Shown here piece after piece: positions 25,825 through 35,354 of a stretch of DNA of 64,000 bases; position 1 is the first letter of the stretch; each line of letters starts with the position of its first letter. The stretch lies in the NCBI GenBank assembly GCA_045564915.1, contig JBJLGL010000002.1, positions 48,586 to 112,585 on the forward strand. The letters are read 5' to 3'. Both the position numbers and the translations under genes were made by a program. The notes under the pieces are model-generated. The model did no database searches. It worked only from the letters and a program-made list of their open reading frames with translations, and had not been told where the DNA came from. The DNA is from JAQWRV01 sp045564915. Its GTDB lineage: Bacteria > Pseudomonadota > Alphaproteobacteria > Rhodospirillales > Rhodospirillaceae.

Positions 25825-26175
25825 ATGACTAGAAAACTAAATCTCAGCGCTCTACGCAAGCAGTTGGAAGTTCGACAAACTGATTTACTAAGATCTATCG
25901 AAACAACAAGTGAGGTGCGTGCCCCAGTAGAGCTTGACCAGTCAATGCAGGGACGTTTGTCACGAATGGATGCGCTTCAGCAACGTGAGATGGCTTTAGC
26001 GACGCAACGTCGTCGAGAGATTGAACTTAATCGTATTGCAGCCGCATTGAGACGTATGGATAAAGAAGACTATGGGTACTGTGTTAGCTGTGATGAGGAT
26101 ATTGCACCAGGTCGGCTTAAGTCAGACCCCTCTGAACCTCTTTGCGTTGAGTGCGCCGAGACGGTTAAACCATGA
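25825..26175 (+). CDS. DksA/TraR-family zinc-finger protein
   Basis: A 116-residue protein with an N-terminal coiled-coil-forming helix region (LRKQLEVRQTDLL ... REMALATQRRREIELNRIAAALRRMD) and a C-terminal TraR/DksA zinc finger C-x2-C-x17-C-x2-C (CVSCDED ... CVECAE). Such proteins bind the RNA polymerase secondary channel and modify promoter choice. This is shorter than canonical DksA, so it may be one of the short relatives. The ATG at 25825 is preferred to the GTG eight codons upstream, although neither has a strong ribosome site. Confidence 0.82.
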   Translation: MTRKLNLSALRKQLEVRQTDLLRSIETTSEVRAPVELDQSMQGRLSRMDALQQREMALATQRRREIELNRIAAALRRMDKEDYGYCVSCDEDIAPGRLKSDPSEPLCVECAETVKP

Positions 26176-26204
26176 CAATTTTGGGTGTTGACTCGCTGAT
26201 ATTC

Positions 26205-27161
26205 TTACGCAGCGACGCGCAAGTAATGGATGCTAAATAGTTTGTTGGAGTCTGTCCAAGTTTTCTCGGGTTTGAATCCTGCTTGCCGGCCCATCTCATG
26301 AAATTCATCAATATCATACTTATGAGAGTTTTCAGTATGGATGGTTTCATGACGATTAAAGTGAAATTCTCGCCCTCCTACTATGACAGTCTGCTCCGCC
26401 TTACTGAGCAAATGCATCTCAATCCGCCCTTTGCTGGCGTTGTAATGTGCTTTGTGTTCAAAAGCAGAAAGGTCGAAATTAGCATTTAGTTCGCGATTAA
26501 TTCTGACTAGAAGATTGAGGTTGAATGCAGCAGTTACACCTTTAGAATCGTTGTATGCAGCGTTCAGAATATTGGGGTCTTTTTTTAAATCTACACCAAT
26601 AACAAGACCACCCTCATTACCAAGAATTTCAGCAAGCATAGATAGAAACTGTTCTGCTTCTATTCGGCTAAAATTTCCAATAGTTGATCCGGGAAAAAAA
26701 ACAGCTTTCTTACCATGACTTATAAAGTCAGGTAGTTCAAAATCTTGGGTAAAGTCTGCACATATTGGTGAAACACTAAGATCTGGATAGTCATTGGCTA
26801 TCTTATTCGCAGCGGCAAAAAGATGATCACGAGATATATCAACCGGCACATAACTCGCTAATTGGCTTGCTGCATTTAGCAGAATCCTAATTTTTGCACT
26901 CGAACCAGAACCAAATTCTATCAAATGGTAGCCATAGATGAGGTCGGTAATTTCCTTAGCGCGATCTTCCAAGACTTTCATCTCTGTGCGGGTAGGGTAG
27001 TACTCATCTAATTCACATATACTGTCAAAAAGTGCGGATCCATGAGCATCATAGAAATACTTGGGAGCGAGCCGCTTTTGTTTCTGTGATAATCCACTAA
27101 GCACATCGTGTAGAAAAGCAATGTTCATTAGGTTAGAGGATTTTACCATTTTATTACTCAA
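26205..27161 (-). CDS. egtD: Histidine N-alpha-methyltransferase EgtD
   Basis: A 318-residue SAM-dependent methyltransferase that trimethylates histidine to hercynine, the first step of ergothioneine synthesis. It has the family start LSGLSQKQKRLAPKYFYDAHGSALFD, motif I IEFGSGSSAKIRILL, and VFFPGSTIGNFS and GVDLKKD blocks. It lies 24 bases after egtB on the same strand, forming a two-gene ergothioneine unit. Ergothioneine protects against oxidative stress. Confidence 0.93.
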   Translation of the reverse strand: MSNKMVKSSNLMNIAFLHDVLSGLSQKQKRLAPKYFYDAHGSALFDSICELDEYYPTRTEMKVLEDRAKEITDLIYGYHLIEFGSGSSAKIRILLNAASQLASYVPVDISRDHLFAAANKIANDYPDLSVSPICADFTQDFELPDFISHGKKAVFFPGSTIGNFSRIEAEQFLSMLAEILGNEGGLVIGVDLKKDPNILNAAYNDSKGVTAAFNLNLLVRINRELNANFDLSAFEHKAHYNASKGRIEMHLLSKAEQTVIVGGREFHFNRHETIHTENSHKYDIDEFHEMGRQAGFKPEKTWTDSNKLFSIHYLRVAA

Positions 27162-27185
27162 TATCTTAAGTTTAGGTAATTTTAC

Positions 27186-28511
27186 CTAGAGGTCTTCTGC
27201 GAGGCGGACGCCTGCAAACATCCAACGTTGATGGGGATAGAAGAAGTTTCGATAGGTAGGGCGAATATGATTATTGGGTGTTATGCAGCTGCCCCCGCGT
27301 AAGACCATCTGATTGGACATGAATTTACCATTGTATTCGCCAATGGGGCCTTTTGGAATCTTGAAACCCGGGTAAGGAATATAGGAGGAGCGTGTATACT
27401 CCCAAACATCACCAATCATCTGCTGCAATCCGTTACTAAGCCTAGTTGGTAAAGGCTCTAGAGATCCTTTGCAAAATAGATTACCGTTTATTTTTGCTGT
27501 TGAAGCTGCTACTTCCCATTCAAATTCAGTTGGCAGTCTCTTGCCAGCCCAAGTAGCGAAAGCGTCTGCTTCATAAAAACTGATATGACAGACTGGGGCA
27601 TTTGGATTGATCGCTTTACGACCATATAGACTAAACGCTGTCCAAGATTCACCCTCCTTGCGTTTCCAGTAGAGGGGGGCATGCCAACTTTCCTCTTGAA
27701 CGCACGCCCAGCCCTCAGCCAGCCAGAATTCAGCGCGGCCGTAGCCCCCATCGGCCATGAACTCAAGCCAATCCCTATTGGTGACTAACCGGTTAGCCAA
27801 CCGAAAAGGAATAAGGTTAACCTTATGGGCAGGCCCCTCATTATCGAATGCAAAATTGTCTTCCATAGCGTCAGAGTTCACGCCGACCTCATATAAGCCA
27901 CCGTCAAAGTCTGTCCAAGTGAGAGCTACGGTATTATCGAGAGATACAGGAATTGGAATCTCATATCTTGGCTCAAGAGGGTTACAAGAGAAACTGTGCA
28001 GTATATCCATCAGAATTAATTCTTGATGCTGCTGCTCATGGTTTAGCCCCAGTTCAACCATGGGACGCAATACGTTCCAGGTTTCTTCCTCCACAGTAAT
28101 CATTAGCTCCGTCATAGCTGCGTCTACATGGTCACGATATTCTGTGACAGTTTCACAATTCGGCCGTGTCAGGAGCCCTCGTTTTGGACGAGGATGACGT
28201 GCACCTTGGGCTTCATAATAGGAGTTAAATAGATACCCAAAGTCAGGATCAAAAACCTTGTAACCTGGTAAGTGTTGCGTGAGGATAAACGTTTCATAGA
28301 ACCAGGTCGTATGCGCACGGTGCCATTTTGATGGACTAGTATCATCCATTGATTGAATAACCTGATCTTCTGAGGAAAGTGGTGTAACAAGTTCCTCAGT
28401 GCGGGCTCTTACAGCTTGAAACCTAGTCAGTAAAACTTTGCGTGATGGGGCTGAAATATGCATATTCTTGGTCGAAGACATGGAAGACAGAATTTTACCA
28501 CTTTTTCTCAA
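27186..28511 (-). CDS. egtB: Ergothioneine sulfoxide synthase EgtB
   Basis: A 441-residue non-heme iron enzyme joining hercynine to a thiol donor with oxygen. It has an N-terminal DinB-like four-helix domain and a C-terminal FGE-sulfatase domain. Iron ligands are H67 (AHTTWF) and H158/H162 in NHEQQHQEL. The C-terminal domain ends with RPTYRNFFYPHQRWMFAGVRL. Gene order egtB then egtD gives the core of the pathway; the C-S lyase EgtE and gamma-glutamylcysteine steps are not in the window. ATG at 28511 or a slightly later Met are both possible. Confidence 0.94.
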   Translation of the reverse strand: MRKSGKILSSMSSTKNMHISAPSRKVLLTRFQAVRARTEELVTPLSSEDQVIQSMDDTSPSKWHRAHTTWFYETFILTQHLPGYKVFDPDFGYLFNSYYEAQGARHPRPKRGLLTRPNCETVTEYRDHVDAAMTELMITVEEETWNVLRPMVELGLNHEQQHQELILMDILHSFSCNPLEPRYEIPIPVSLDNTVALTWTDFDGGLYEVGVNSDAMEDNFAFDNEGPAHKVNLIPFRLANRLVTNRDWLEFMADGGYGRAEFWLAEGWACVQEESWHAPLYWKRKEGESWTAFSLYGRKAINPNAPVCHISFYEADAFATWAGKRLPTEFEWEVAASTAKINGNLFCKGSLEPLPTRLSNGLQQMIGDVWEYTRSSYIPYPGFKIPKGPIGEYNGKFMSNQMVLRGGSCITPNNHIRPTYRNFFYPHQRWMFAGVRLAEDL

Positions 28512-28945
28512 TCAAATGCTGGCGCAGCCTAGAGCATGCATAGGTGATTGCAACCTCCAGAACGCTGCATTTTGTATCTTACATTTCATAGAAATAGACT
28601 AATTCAAATATATTTATATAGATCAATGGCTTATATCAAGATTACTGATTAGTATGAGAGCTTTACATATCCGCTATCTCTTATATTTATTTACAAAATT
28701 GGCAAATGTTATTATGTTCTAGATAAGCAGTGCTCAATGTGAGGCTGCACCACAGGTTCGGCTAGACAGTGAACCCCTAACTCGCGGTCATGTTGCTCAA
28801 GGAGGATGTGACGATGAATGCCTTAATACGGCTGTGTTCTCTTTATTCCCCAATGTGTTGCATCTTTCCAGTTAGTACCTGCTGTTGAGGTTATTTTGTG
28901 GCCTCTGCTGTACCTGGGTTTCGTCTTTGTTAGAGGACTTTAGCT
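28512..28945. other. Long untranslated region between egtB and rpoH
   Basis: The left part (to about 28700) is AT-rich and should hold the egtB and rpoH promoters. From 28700 on the sequence becomes more GC-rich and carries a short open frame with a strong ribosome site at 28814. No protein family is recognised. The length fits a regulated rpoH leader. Confidence 0.5.
28814..28888 (+). CDS. Candidate Cys-rich leader peptide upstream of rpoH
   Basis: A 24-codon open frame, MNALIRLCSLYSPMCCIFPV followed by STCC, with AAGGAGG (28799-28805) eight bases before the ATG. It has five cysteines and ends 57 bases before the rpoH ATG. The ribosome site is better than that of rpoH itself. No known family; it may be a leader peptide, a small membrane-active peptide, or chance. 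Confidence 0.3.
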   Translation: MNALIRLCSLYSPMCCIFPVSTCC

Positions 28946-29860
28946 ATGACAATGAGATCATTTCCTGTTCTTGCTTCAGACCGCGGCTTGTCCGCATACA
29001 TGCAGGAAATTAAAAAGTTTCCTCTTCTTGGGAAAGAAGAGGAGTTCATGCTGGCCAAACGGCTAGAGGAACATAATGATCCTGAAGCGGCCCACAAGAT
29101 GGTAACTAGTCATCTCCGTTTGGTCGCTAAGATCGCTATAGGATATCGTTTCTATGGATTGCCAGTCTCTGATCTGATCTCTGAGGGTAATGTAGGTCTT
29201 ATGCGGGCGGTTAAGAAATTCGATCCTGACCGTGGTTTTCGTCTAGCAACCTACGCTATGTGGTGGATCAAGGCGGCCATAAATGAATATGTCCTCAATT
29301 CGTGGTCACTAGTAAAAATCGGTACTGTTGCAGCACAGAAAAAGCTATTTTTCAATCTGCGCCGCTTAAAATCTAAACTCAATCTTTATGACGATGGCGA
29401 CTTACCCTCTGATGCTGTCGATGAAATCGCAGAAGAGTTGAATGTTGATCGCAGAACTGTGATTGATATGAACGGCCGTTTGTCTCGAAGCGATACGTCG
29501 CTAAATGTCCCAGTAGGTGAGGACGGAGACTTGGATCGTATAGATCTGTTGAAATCTGATAAACCTGACCAAGAGACAATTATTGCTGAAGAAGAAGAAC
29601 GTGTTGTCGGTGCTAAACTAATCTCTGAGGCCATGAAATCTCTGACTGATCGCGAATGCCGGATTATTCAAGAACGCCGTCTAAGCGATGATCCACGTAC
29701 CCTCGAAGACCTAGGGAAAGAGTACGGAATTAGCCGTGAACGGGTTCGCCAGATTGAGAACCGCGCCTTTGAGAAACTGCAGAAAGCTGTTAAATCTGCT
29801 GTTGCAAATCTGGATGCTAAGACGTCTGAACCACTGCAGCTTTTGACAGCTCCTGCGTAG
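28946..29860 (+). CDS. rpoH: RNA polymerase sigma-32 factor RpoH
   Basis: A 304-residue heat-shock sigma factor. The RpoH box Q131-KKLFFNLR (131-139) separates it from other group-2/3 sigmas. Region 2 (FDPDRGFRLATYAMWWIKAAI) and the region 4 helix-turn-helix (TLEDLGKEYGISRERVRQIE) are intact. It directs RNA polymerase to heat-shock promoters. AGAGGA lies about ten bases before the ATG. Many alphaproteobacteria carry several rpoH copies, so other copies may exist. Confidence 0.95.
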   Translation: MTMRSFPVLASDRGLSAYMQEIKKFPLLGKEEEFMLAKRLEEHNDPEAAHKMVTSHLRLVAKIAIGYRFYGLPVSDLISEGNVGLMRAVKKFDPDRGFRLATYAMWWIKAAINEYVLNSWSLVKIGTVAAQKKLFFNLRRLKSKLNLYDDGDLPSDAVDEIAEELNVDRRTVIDMNGRLSRSDTSLNVPVGEDGDLDRIDLLKSDKPDQETIIAEEEERVVGAKLISEAMKSLTDRECRIIQERRLSDDPRTLEDLGKEYGISRERVRQIENRAFEKLQKAVKSAVANLDAKTSEPLQLLTAPA

Positions 29861-29866
29861 GTGCTC

Positions 29867-30676
29867 CTAAGACGGCCGGGTGTCATGATCAGCTATAAAT
29901 GGCTGAACCAAGAGCTGGCTTAGTTTGTTGGTACGATCATCTCTGTAGACATTGAGACCTACTGTCATATTAATATGGCCACCTTCTGGTTGTGCACGAT
30001 AGGTTCTGAAAATGAAGTCCCACCAGGATAGAAGAAAACAGAAATTACTATCGGTTTCCTTCTGGCGCACTGAGTGATGGATACGATGCATATCAGGTGA
30101 TACCAAGAAGAGCCTAATTATACGGTCTAGTGATGCACTTAGTGCTAGATTTGCGTGGTTAAATAATGAAATTCCATTGAGTGCTATTTCAAACACTATA
30201 ACAGTCAGTGGATGGGCACCTAGGGCTATTACGGCACCTATTTTTAGGATAAGGGATAGTAAGATTTCAATCGGATGAAACCGTACTCCTGTTGATACAT
30301 CGAACTCCAAATCCATGTGGTGTATGCGATGAAAACGCCATAATATAGGCACGGCATGAAAGAGGCGATGCTGCCAATAAATCAATATATCTAGAAACAG
30401 AAAAGCAATTAAACCAGCTAATCCGATTGGTACAGAAAGCTCATTAAGCAGACCAACATCATTCTCTAATGCCCAAACAGCTGCACCGACTGGTAATAGC
30501 GGGAGGGTGAAGCGTGCTAGAAGAGCCCCTAGTATCAAAATACCATAGTTGCTTACCCAACGCTGAGTGCGGTGAATTTTTTTCTGCCGCCGCGGCTGCC
30601 AAGCCTCGAGAATCGTAAATAAGATCGCTAGCCCTACAAACATAAGAGGCCGAATCATTGGATCTTGAATAAGCAT
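29867..30676 (-). CDS. Sterol desaturase/fatty acid hydroxylase family membrane protein
   Basis: A 269-residue integral membrane di-iron enzyme of the fatty acid hydroxylase superfamily. The histidine clusters HRLFH, HRIHH and HRIHH-S (with an extra NHAN) fit the HxxxH...HxxHH...HxxHH pattern. Several hydrophobic helices flank them. The superfamily hydroxylates or desaturates sterols, carotenoids and fatty acids; the substrate here is open. It is convergent with rpoH, with only six bases between them. Confidence 0.88.
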   Translation of the reverse strand: MLIQDPMIRPLMFVGLAILFTILEAWQPRRQKKIHRTQRWVSNYGILILGALLARFTLPLLPVGAAVWALENDVGLLNELSVPIGLAGLIAFLFLDILIYWQHRLFHAVPILWRFHRIHHMDLEFDVSTGVRFHPIEILLSLILKIGAVIALGAHPLTVIVFEIALNGISLFNHANLALSASLDRIIRLFLVSPDMHRIHHSVRQKETDSNFCFLLSWWDFIFRTYRAQPEGGHINMTVGLNVYRDDRTNKLSQLLVQPFIADHDTRPS

Positions 30677-31117
30677 AAATCGTGCCCAAATCTTATTTTA
30701 TAGAACATCTCAGAACCTATACGAAGATGATCTGAAGATAAAACCTCTTTCCTTCCCAATTATTCTCTTAAATTGTTTTTCAAAATATTTACCTAAGGCG
30801 AAAAGGGTTTTCTCTATCCAAATTCATGTCCACATATAAGATCATTCTCCTATAACATGGAATGGGCTGGCTTTGATTATGTATTCAACGTATAGCAATT
30901 GATTTTAAACGGGTAGTTAGTTTAGAAGCTCAACTTATAGCTATGACAAAATGATAAGCCTCTTCAAGGCTCAGAATCCTGCGGTAGAAGACCTATATAA
31001 TATAGAAATTTGGAATGAGTTTTAAGTCAGCCAGCCTGATACTTTTGCCGGTTTGTATCAATTCTGGTGTCAAAAACGTTAAGTCAACAACGGGCATTTA
31101 AGCATGAGAACATAGTA
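30677..31117. other. AT-rich gap between the fatty acid hydroxylase-like gene and rpmG
   Basis: About 440 bases, AT-rich, with no convincing open frame, hairpin or known RNA on either strand. It should contain the promoter of the hydroxylase-like gene (left side) and the 3' end of the rpmG transcript (right side). Confidence 0.5.
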
Positions 31118-31285
31118 TTATTTGATTTTAGTTTCCTTAAAAGGTACGTGCTTACGGACCTTAGGGTCATATTTCTTGAGTTCAAGCTTTTCCGTCATTG
31201 TACGTGGGTTCTTCTTGGTGGTGTAGAAATACCCTGTTCCTGCGGTGCTCTCGAGCTTTATTTGAATGGTTGCTGATTTAGCCAT
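31118..31285 (-). CDS. rpmG: Ribosomal protein L33
   Basis: A 55-residue ribosomal protein of the 50S subunit, read directly from the minus strand: it starts MAKSATIQIKLESTAGTGYF and continues with YTTKKNPRTMTEKLELKKYD and a KVRKHVPFKETKIK end. It lacks the CxxC pairs, so it is the zinc-independent (C-minus) form normal in Proteobacteria. In related genomes rpmG lies near rnr and topA, as here. It is separated from the protease gene by about 100 bases. Confidence 0.95.
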   Translation of the reverse strand: MAKSATIQIKLESTAGTGYFYTTKKNPRTMTEKLELKKYDPKVRKHVPFKETKIK

Positions 31286-31389
31286 CTTATTAATCCTAGG
31301 TCGAGCTTAGTTGAACCGCGGCAACATACTCCCGCATCCCTAGCTGTCAAGCCCTCCAATTCTAGCCAGTAGATTTTATCAGAAGACTC

Positions 31390-32985
31390 TCATTCTTGTT
31401 GAGCTTCTGTTATAGCAGTATAGCCAAGCGCCTGAGCGTAGAGTTGTGGGTCAGAAAGTAGGCTTATAGCGATTTCAAGGTCATTCGAAGTATCTGGCCG
31501 GACCTCGGCGGGACATAGGCTTCTCAACCCTGATCTTGCAATGACATCATGCGGCGCTACAGTTCGCCATTGCGCTTTCATGTTTGCGATACGGCTGCCT
31601 GCCGTGTGCCACGATCTCAAGACTTTCTCGGCTGATCCAGACAAGCCACTGGTACACACGAAAGGTAGAATGCCAAGGTTCTCAATCGCGTACCCGTCAG
31701 GGGCGTGAAACTGTGACCAAGTCAATGTGATCTCGCCATTATTAGGTAGCCGTATGACAGTCTGTACTGTTCCCTTGCCATAGGTAGATGTGCCGACAAC
31801 AAATCCCCTACCGTTATCTTGTATAGCTGCAGCAACAATTTCAGCTGCAGAGGCTGAGCGGCTATCAGTTAGGACAATAAGGGGTCGTCCTTCTGCGATA
31901 TCACCTGCAAAAGCTTCATACAACTGAATCGATTCTAGATGACGGCCGCGGGTTGACACAATGTGACCCGTCTCCATGAATAAGTCACTAACACTTACAG
32001 CTTGATCTAATAGTCCTCCCGGGTCCCCCCGCAAGTCAAGAACGATCCCCAGAATAGATGAGTAAGCCGTCAGAATACGCGTTAACTCTGCGTTTACACT
32101 TTGTGTTGTCTGTTGGTTGAAACTATGGATCTTAATAACTGCAATTCCATCAACAACCTTAGTATCCACTGTTGGGGCCACAATGAGGCCCCTAGTTAAC
32201 GTCGCTGGGAAGGCTGCCCCCAACTTTTCTCGTATAATAATGAACTTAGTCTTCGTGCCTGCTGTCCCTCGTAGTAAACGGCGTACACTCCACCGCTTTT
32301 TGGACACTATTGAGATTCCATCTACGTGAGTAATTATGTCACCGACTTGGAGCCCGGCAACAGCGGCAGGAGCATTATTCTGCACGGCCGTTATATTCAA
32401 ACCAAGTTCATCGATCAAAAAACGGATACCGATACCGCTGAATCCATTTCGCGTTTCCCTATTGGAGCGGGCCTGGAGCTTACCTGCATAGCGTGAATAT
32501 GGATCAAGCCCTTGGAGGGATGTCTCGAAGAATGCATGGTATATTTGTTCTTTATCTGCAGAATGAAGTAGCAGTGATTTCCTTCGCGAGCCAATAACTG
32601 CTCCATGAAACATATCGACCCATTCCGTAATTCGGTTACTAGATGGCTTAATTAAGTCTGATGCTAGTTCAGTGCCAATATAGGTCCTTAGCCGTTCGTT
32701 TGTTTCGGTAATGGAAAAAAGTGGATCAACTTCGACAAGACCTCTCAATCCTCTTACCACTAACTTCTCTATAGATGGTTCGTCTAGAGCACGCTCATTT
32801 ATCTCACTCAGGCCATGCAATAGAACACGCTTAGATTGTTCTATATTATAACCGTCGATTGAGGGCTTATTCTGAGGCCAATTCGCATCTGTGATAGGAC
32901 TGTTTGAAGCGCAGCCCGACAAGGTTATCAACGCACAGGCGGTAGCAACCTCTTGTAATGATTTCAATAGTGGTATTCTTGTCAT
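31390..32985 (-). CDS. S41-family carboxy-terminal processing protease, lipoprotein
   Basis: A 531-residue CtpA/Prc-type serine protease. The ATG at 32985 is chosen as it gives a lipoprotein signal MTRIPLLKSLQEVATACALI ending LSGC. A PDZ domain (GIGIRFLIDELGLNITAVQ; LQVGDIITHVDGI) precedes the catalytic region with DLRGDPGG, the Ser in SRSASAAEIV and the Lys in TYGKGTVQ, forming the Ser/Lys dyad. It should act in the periplasm, anchored by lipid. It trims C-termini of envelope proteins. Confidence 0.92.
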   Translation of the reverse strand: MTRIPLLKSLQEVATACALITLSGCASNSPITDANWPQNKPSIDGYNIEQSKRVLLHGLSEINERALDEPSIEKLVVRGLRGLVEVDPLFSITETNERLRTYIGTELASDLIKPSSNRITEWVDMFHGAVIGSRRKSLLLHSADKEQIYHAFFETSLQGLDPYSRYAGKLQARSNRETRNGFSGIGIRFLIDELGLNITAVQNNAPAAVAGLQVGDIITHVDGISIVSKKRWSVRRLLRGTAGTKTKFIIIREKLGAAFPATLTRGLIVAPTVDTKVVDGIAVIKIHSFNQQTTQSVNAELTRILTAYSSILGIVLDLRGDPGGLLDQAVSVSDLFMETGHIVSTRGRHLESIQLYEAFAGDIAEGRPLIVLTDSRSASAAEIVAAAIQDNGRGFVVGTSTYGKGTVQTVIRLPNNGEITLTWSQFHAPDGYAIENLGILPFVCTSGLSGSAEKVLRSWHTAGSRIANMKAQWRTVAPHDVIARSGLRSLCPAEVRPDTSNDLEIAISLLSDPQLYAQALGYTAITEAQQE

Positions 32986-33065
32986 GCGGGCTTGATCCTG
33001 ACAGAACGTAAATATCTCGTCATCATACAAATACTGTATCCTTGAGACACGAGAAAAGTGATTCC

Positions 33066-35348
33066 TTAAAGTTTTCTCTTTCTTCGTTTCCGAAAGGACT
33101 TTGCACCGCGAGGAGAAGCCAATGTCTTACGCTTTTGACCCGTAGTGTCGACCATATTTGTGGTCCTGAGGGGTTTATAATCAACGAAATCAAAGCCTAT
33201 ACTTCCAGTGATTGGGTCTGCCTCTAATAATTTGAGTGTGATTGGGTCGCCCACTGTAAAGTTATGTTCTGAATTCCTACCGAGTAAAGAATGGGTGTCT
33301 TCGAATACATCATAGTAGTCACGCGGTAACCTCTTTATCGGAACGATGCCGTCTGCACCACTTTCGTCCAAGGTAACGAACAGGCCAAACCGACTTACTC
33401 CGTTTATCTTGCCAGTGAATACATTCCCGACTTCCTGGCTCAGAAGGGATGCCGCATATCGATCGATTGTCTCGCGTTCCGCAGCAGCTGACCGTCTCTC
33501 GGTCATTGAAATATGCTCTGTAACTTCAGAAAGATCACATGCATCCGATTTACCTAGACCACCTTTCCCAAGATTGAATGCGGTAATCAGAGCTCGGTGC
33601 ACGATTAAGTCTGAATAACGCCGAATGGGAGATGTAAAATGGGTGTATTGGCCAAGTGATAATCCAAAATGCCCCAGGTTCTCTGGCTCATAACGAGCCT
33701 GTGATTGAGCGCGTAAGATCATCATGTTGATGAGCTCTTTTGTGGGTTCTTGTTCTACTGCTTTTAGGATCCCGTTAAAATCTGCGGCGCGAATATTCCC
33801 GGTTGGCGCTAGGTTATAGTTTAGCCCTTTAAGGAACTTGCGCAGCTTATCTATACGCTCTGGTTCAGGTGGTTCATGAACCCGGTAGAGGCCAGGCACT
33901 TTTAGTTGTTGCAGCGAGCGTGCAGCAGCAACATTTGCTAAGACCATGAACTCTTCAATGAGCTGATGACTGGATAATCTTGTTTGGGGCAGAATACCAC
34001 TCATCATGCCGTCTTTATTGAAGGCAATCTTCCGTTCAGGAATATTTAGCTCCAGGGCACCCCGTCGCTCTCGATTTTGATCCAAGCATGCATAGGCCTT
34101 GAACAAAGGTTGAATGACCTTATCAAGTAAGGGGCGCGTTATTTCATCAGTTTTTCCGTCGTAGGCTGCTTGGGCCTGTTCATAAGTCAGACGGCCTGCG
34201 GATCGCATTAGCCCCCGTACAAAGTTTTGTCGTAGAAGCTTACCCTCTTTGTTAATCCACATGTTGACGGCGAGGCATGGTCTTTCTTCGTTCGGCTTTA
34301 ACGAGCACCATCCATTCGACAGTTCTTCCGGAAGCATCGGTATAACCTGATCAGGAAAGTAGGTGGAATTGCCGCGTTCATAAGCGGCTCTGTCCAGAGC
34401 GGACTTAGGATGCACGTACCATGCTACATCTGCGATCGCAACGATCATATGCCAGCCTTGAGGATTGTCTGGGTCAGTGTCAGGTTCGGCCCATACAGCG
34501 TCATCAAAGTCTCGAGCGTCACTGCCATCAATTGTCACTAGGGGAATGGACCGCAGATCTACACGTTCTCCCAGAGTCGTAGGACCACACTTCTTGGCTT
34601 CATTGACTACTTCTGCTGGCCATTGGTAGGGAATCTTTTGGCTGTGGATGGCCAATAAACTCAGGGCCCGCTCGACGCCTGTATCCATTAGCCGCTCAAC
34701 AATCCGGCCTTTCGCACTGCCTTTGCGCGAGGAGCCTTCAACATTTGCAAGAACTAATTCGCCATGTTTGGCACCGGATCTAGCATCCCTTGGAACTGTT
34801 ACGAGTCGTCTTTCTCGTCGGTTGATGGGTCGAATGATGCACATGCCCTTGTCTGATATTTCACAGAGCCCGAGTATTTGTTGAGGTCCCCCGATTAGGC
34901 GACGTATGGGATAGGCTTGGTAATTGCTATCAGCAGTAGCAGATAGACGCGCTAAGATGCGATCGCCAATTCCAATGGCACGTCCTGTCAGTTTCTTCGC
35001 ATGTATAAAGATTATCGGCGAGGGCTCAGGCCCTTCCCAAGTGGCCGGTACGGCGATGAGTTCACCACCTGAATCAATACGCACAGCATCTAGTATAGTT
35101 ACTTCGGGCAACCGGGTAGGTTCGCTAAAACGGCGATGCCTCTTTGGTTCTATCGAGCCTGCAACCTCTAGTTCCTTCAGAATTAGTTTGAAAGCTGGCC
35201 GGTCTTCGGCGCTTATTTTGAAAGCACGCGCGATTTCTCGTTTACCCACTTGGTTGGGTGAGCCGTTTATATAATTAAGAATTTCGTCTTTAGACGGAAG
35301 AGGGTTGTGGTAAGTGGTTTTCTTAGTTTTTTTCTTTTTCTTTAGCAA
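33066..35348 (-). CDS. rnr: Ribonuclease R
   Basis: A 760-residue 3'-5' exoribonuclease. It has an N-terminal helix-turn-helix and cold-shock domains, the RNB domain with DGSDARDFDDAVW (four catalytic Asp), FTSPIRRYSDLIVHR, and a C-terminal S1 domain, then a Lys/Arg-rich tail. It degrades structured RNA and rRNA. The start is TTG, six bases after the topA stop, which suggests coupling and modest expression. The order topA-rnr is conserved in alphaproteobacteria. Confidence 0.95.
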   Translation of the reverse strand: MLKKKKKTKKTTYHNPLPSKDEILNYINGSPNQVGKREIARAFKISAEDRPAFKLILKELEVAGSIEPKRHRRFSEPTRLPEVTILDAVRIDSGGELIAVPATWEGPEPSPIIFIHAKKLTGRAIGIGDRILARLSATADSNYQAYPIRRLIGGPQQILGLCEISDKGMCIIRPINRRERRLVTVPRDARSGAKHGELVLANVEGSSRKGSAKGRIVERLMDTGVERALSLLAIHSQKIPYQWPAEVVNEAKKCGPTTLGERVDLRSIPLVTIDGSDARDFDDAVWAEPDTDPDNPQGWHMIVAIADVAWYVHPKSALDRAAYERGNSTYFPDQVIPMLPEELSNGWCSLKPNEERPCLAVNMWINKEGKLLRQNFVRGLMRSAGRLTYEQAQAAYDGKTDEITRPLLDKVIQPLFKAYACLDQNRERRGALELNIPERKIAFNKDGMMSGILPQTRLSSHQLIEEFMVLANVAAARSLQQLKVPGLYRVHEPPEPERIDKLRKFLKGLNYNLAPTGNIRAADFNGILKAVEQEPTKELINMMILRAQSQARYEPENLGHFGLSLGQYTHFTSPIRRYSDLIVHRALITAFNLGKGGLGKSDACDLSEVTEHISMTERRSAAAERETIDRYAASLLSQEVGNVFTGKINGVSRFGLFVTLDESGADGIVPIKRLPRDYYDVFEDTHSLLGRNSEHNFTVGDPITLKLLEADPITGSIGFDFVDYKPLRTTNMVDTTGQKRKTLASPRGAKSFRKRRKRKL

Positions 35349-35354
35349 AATAGT

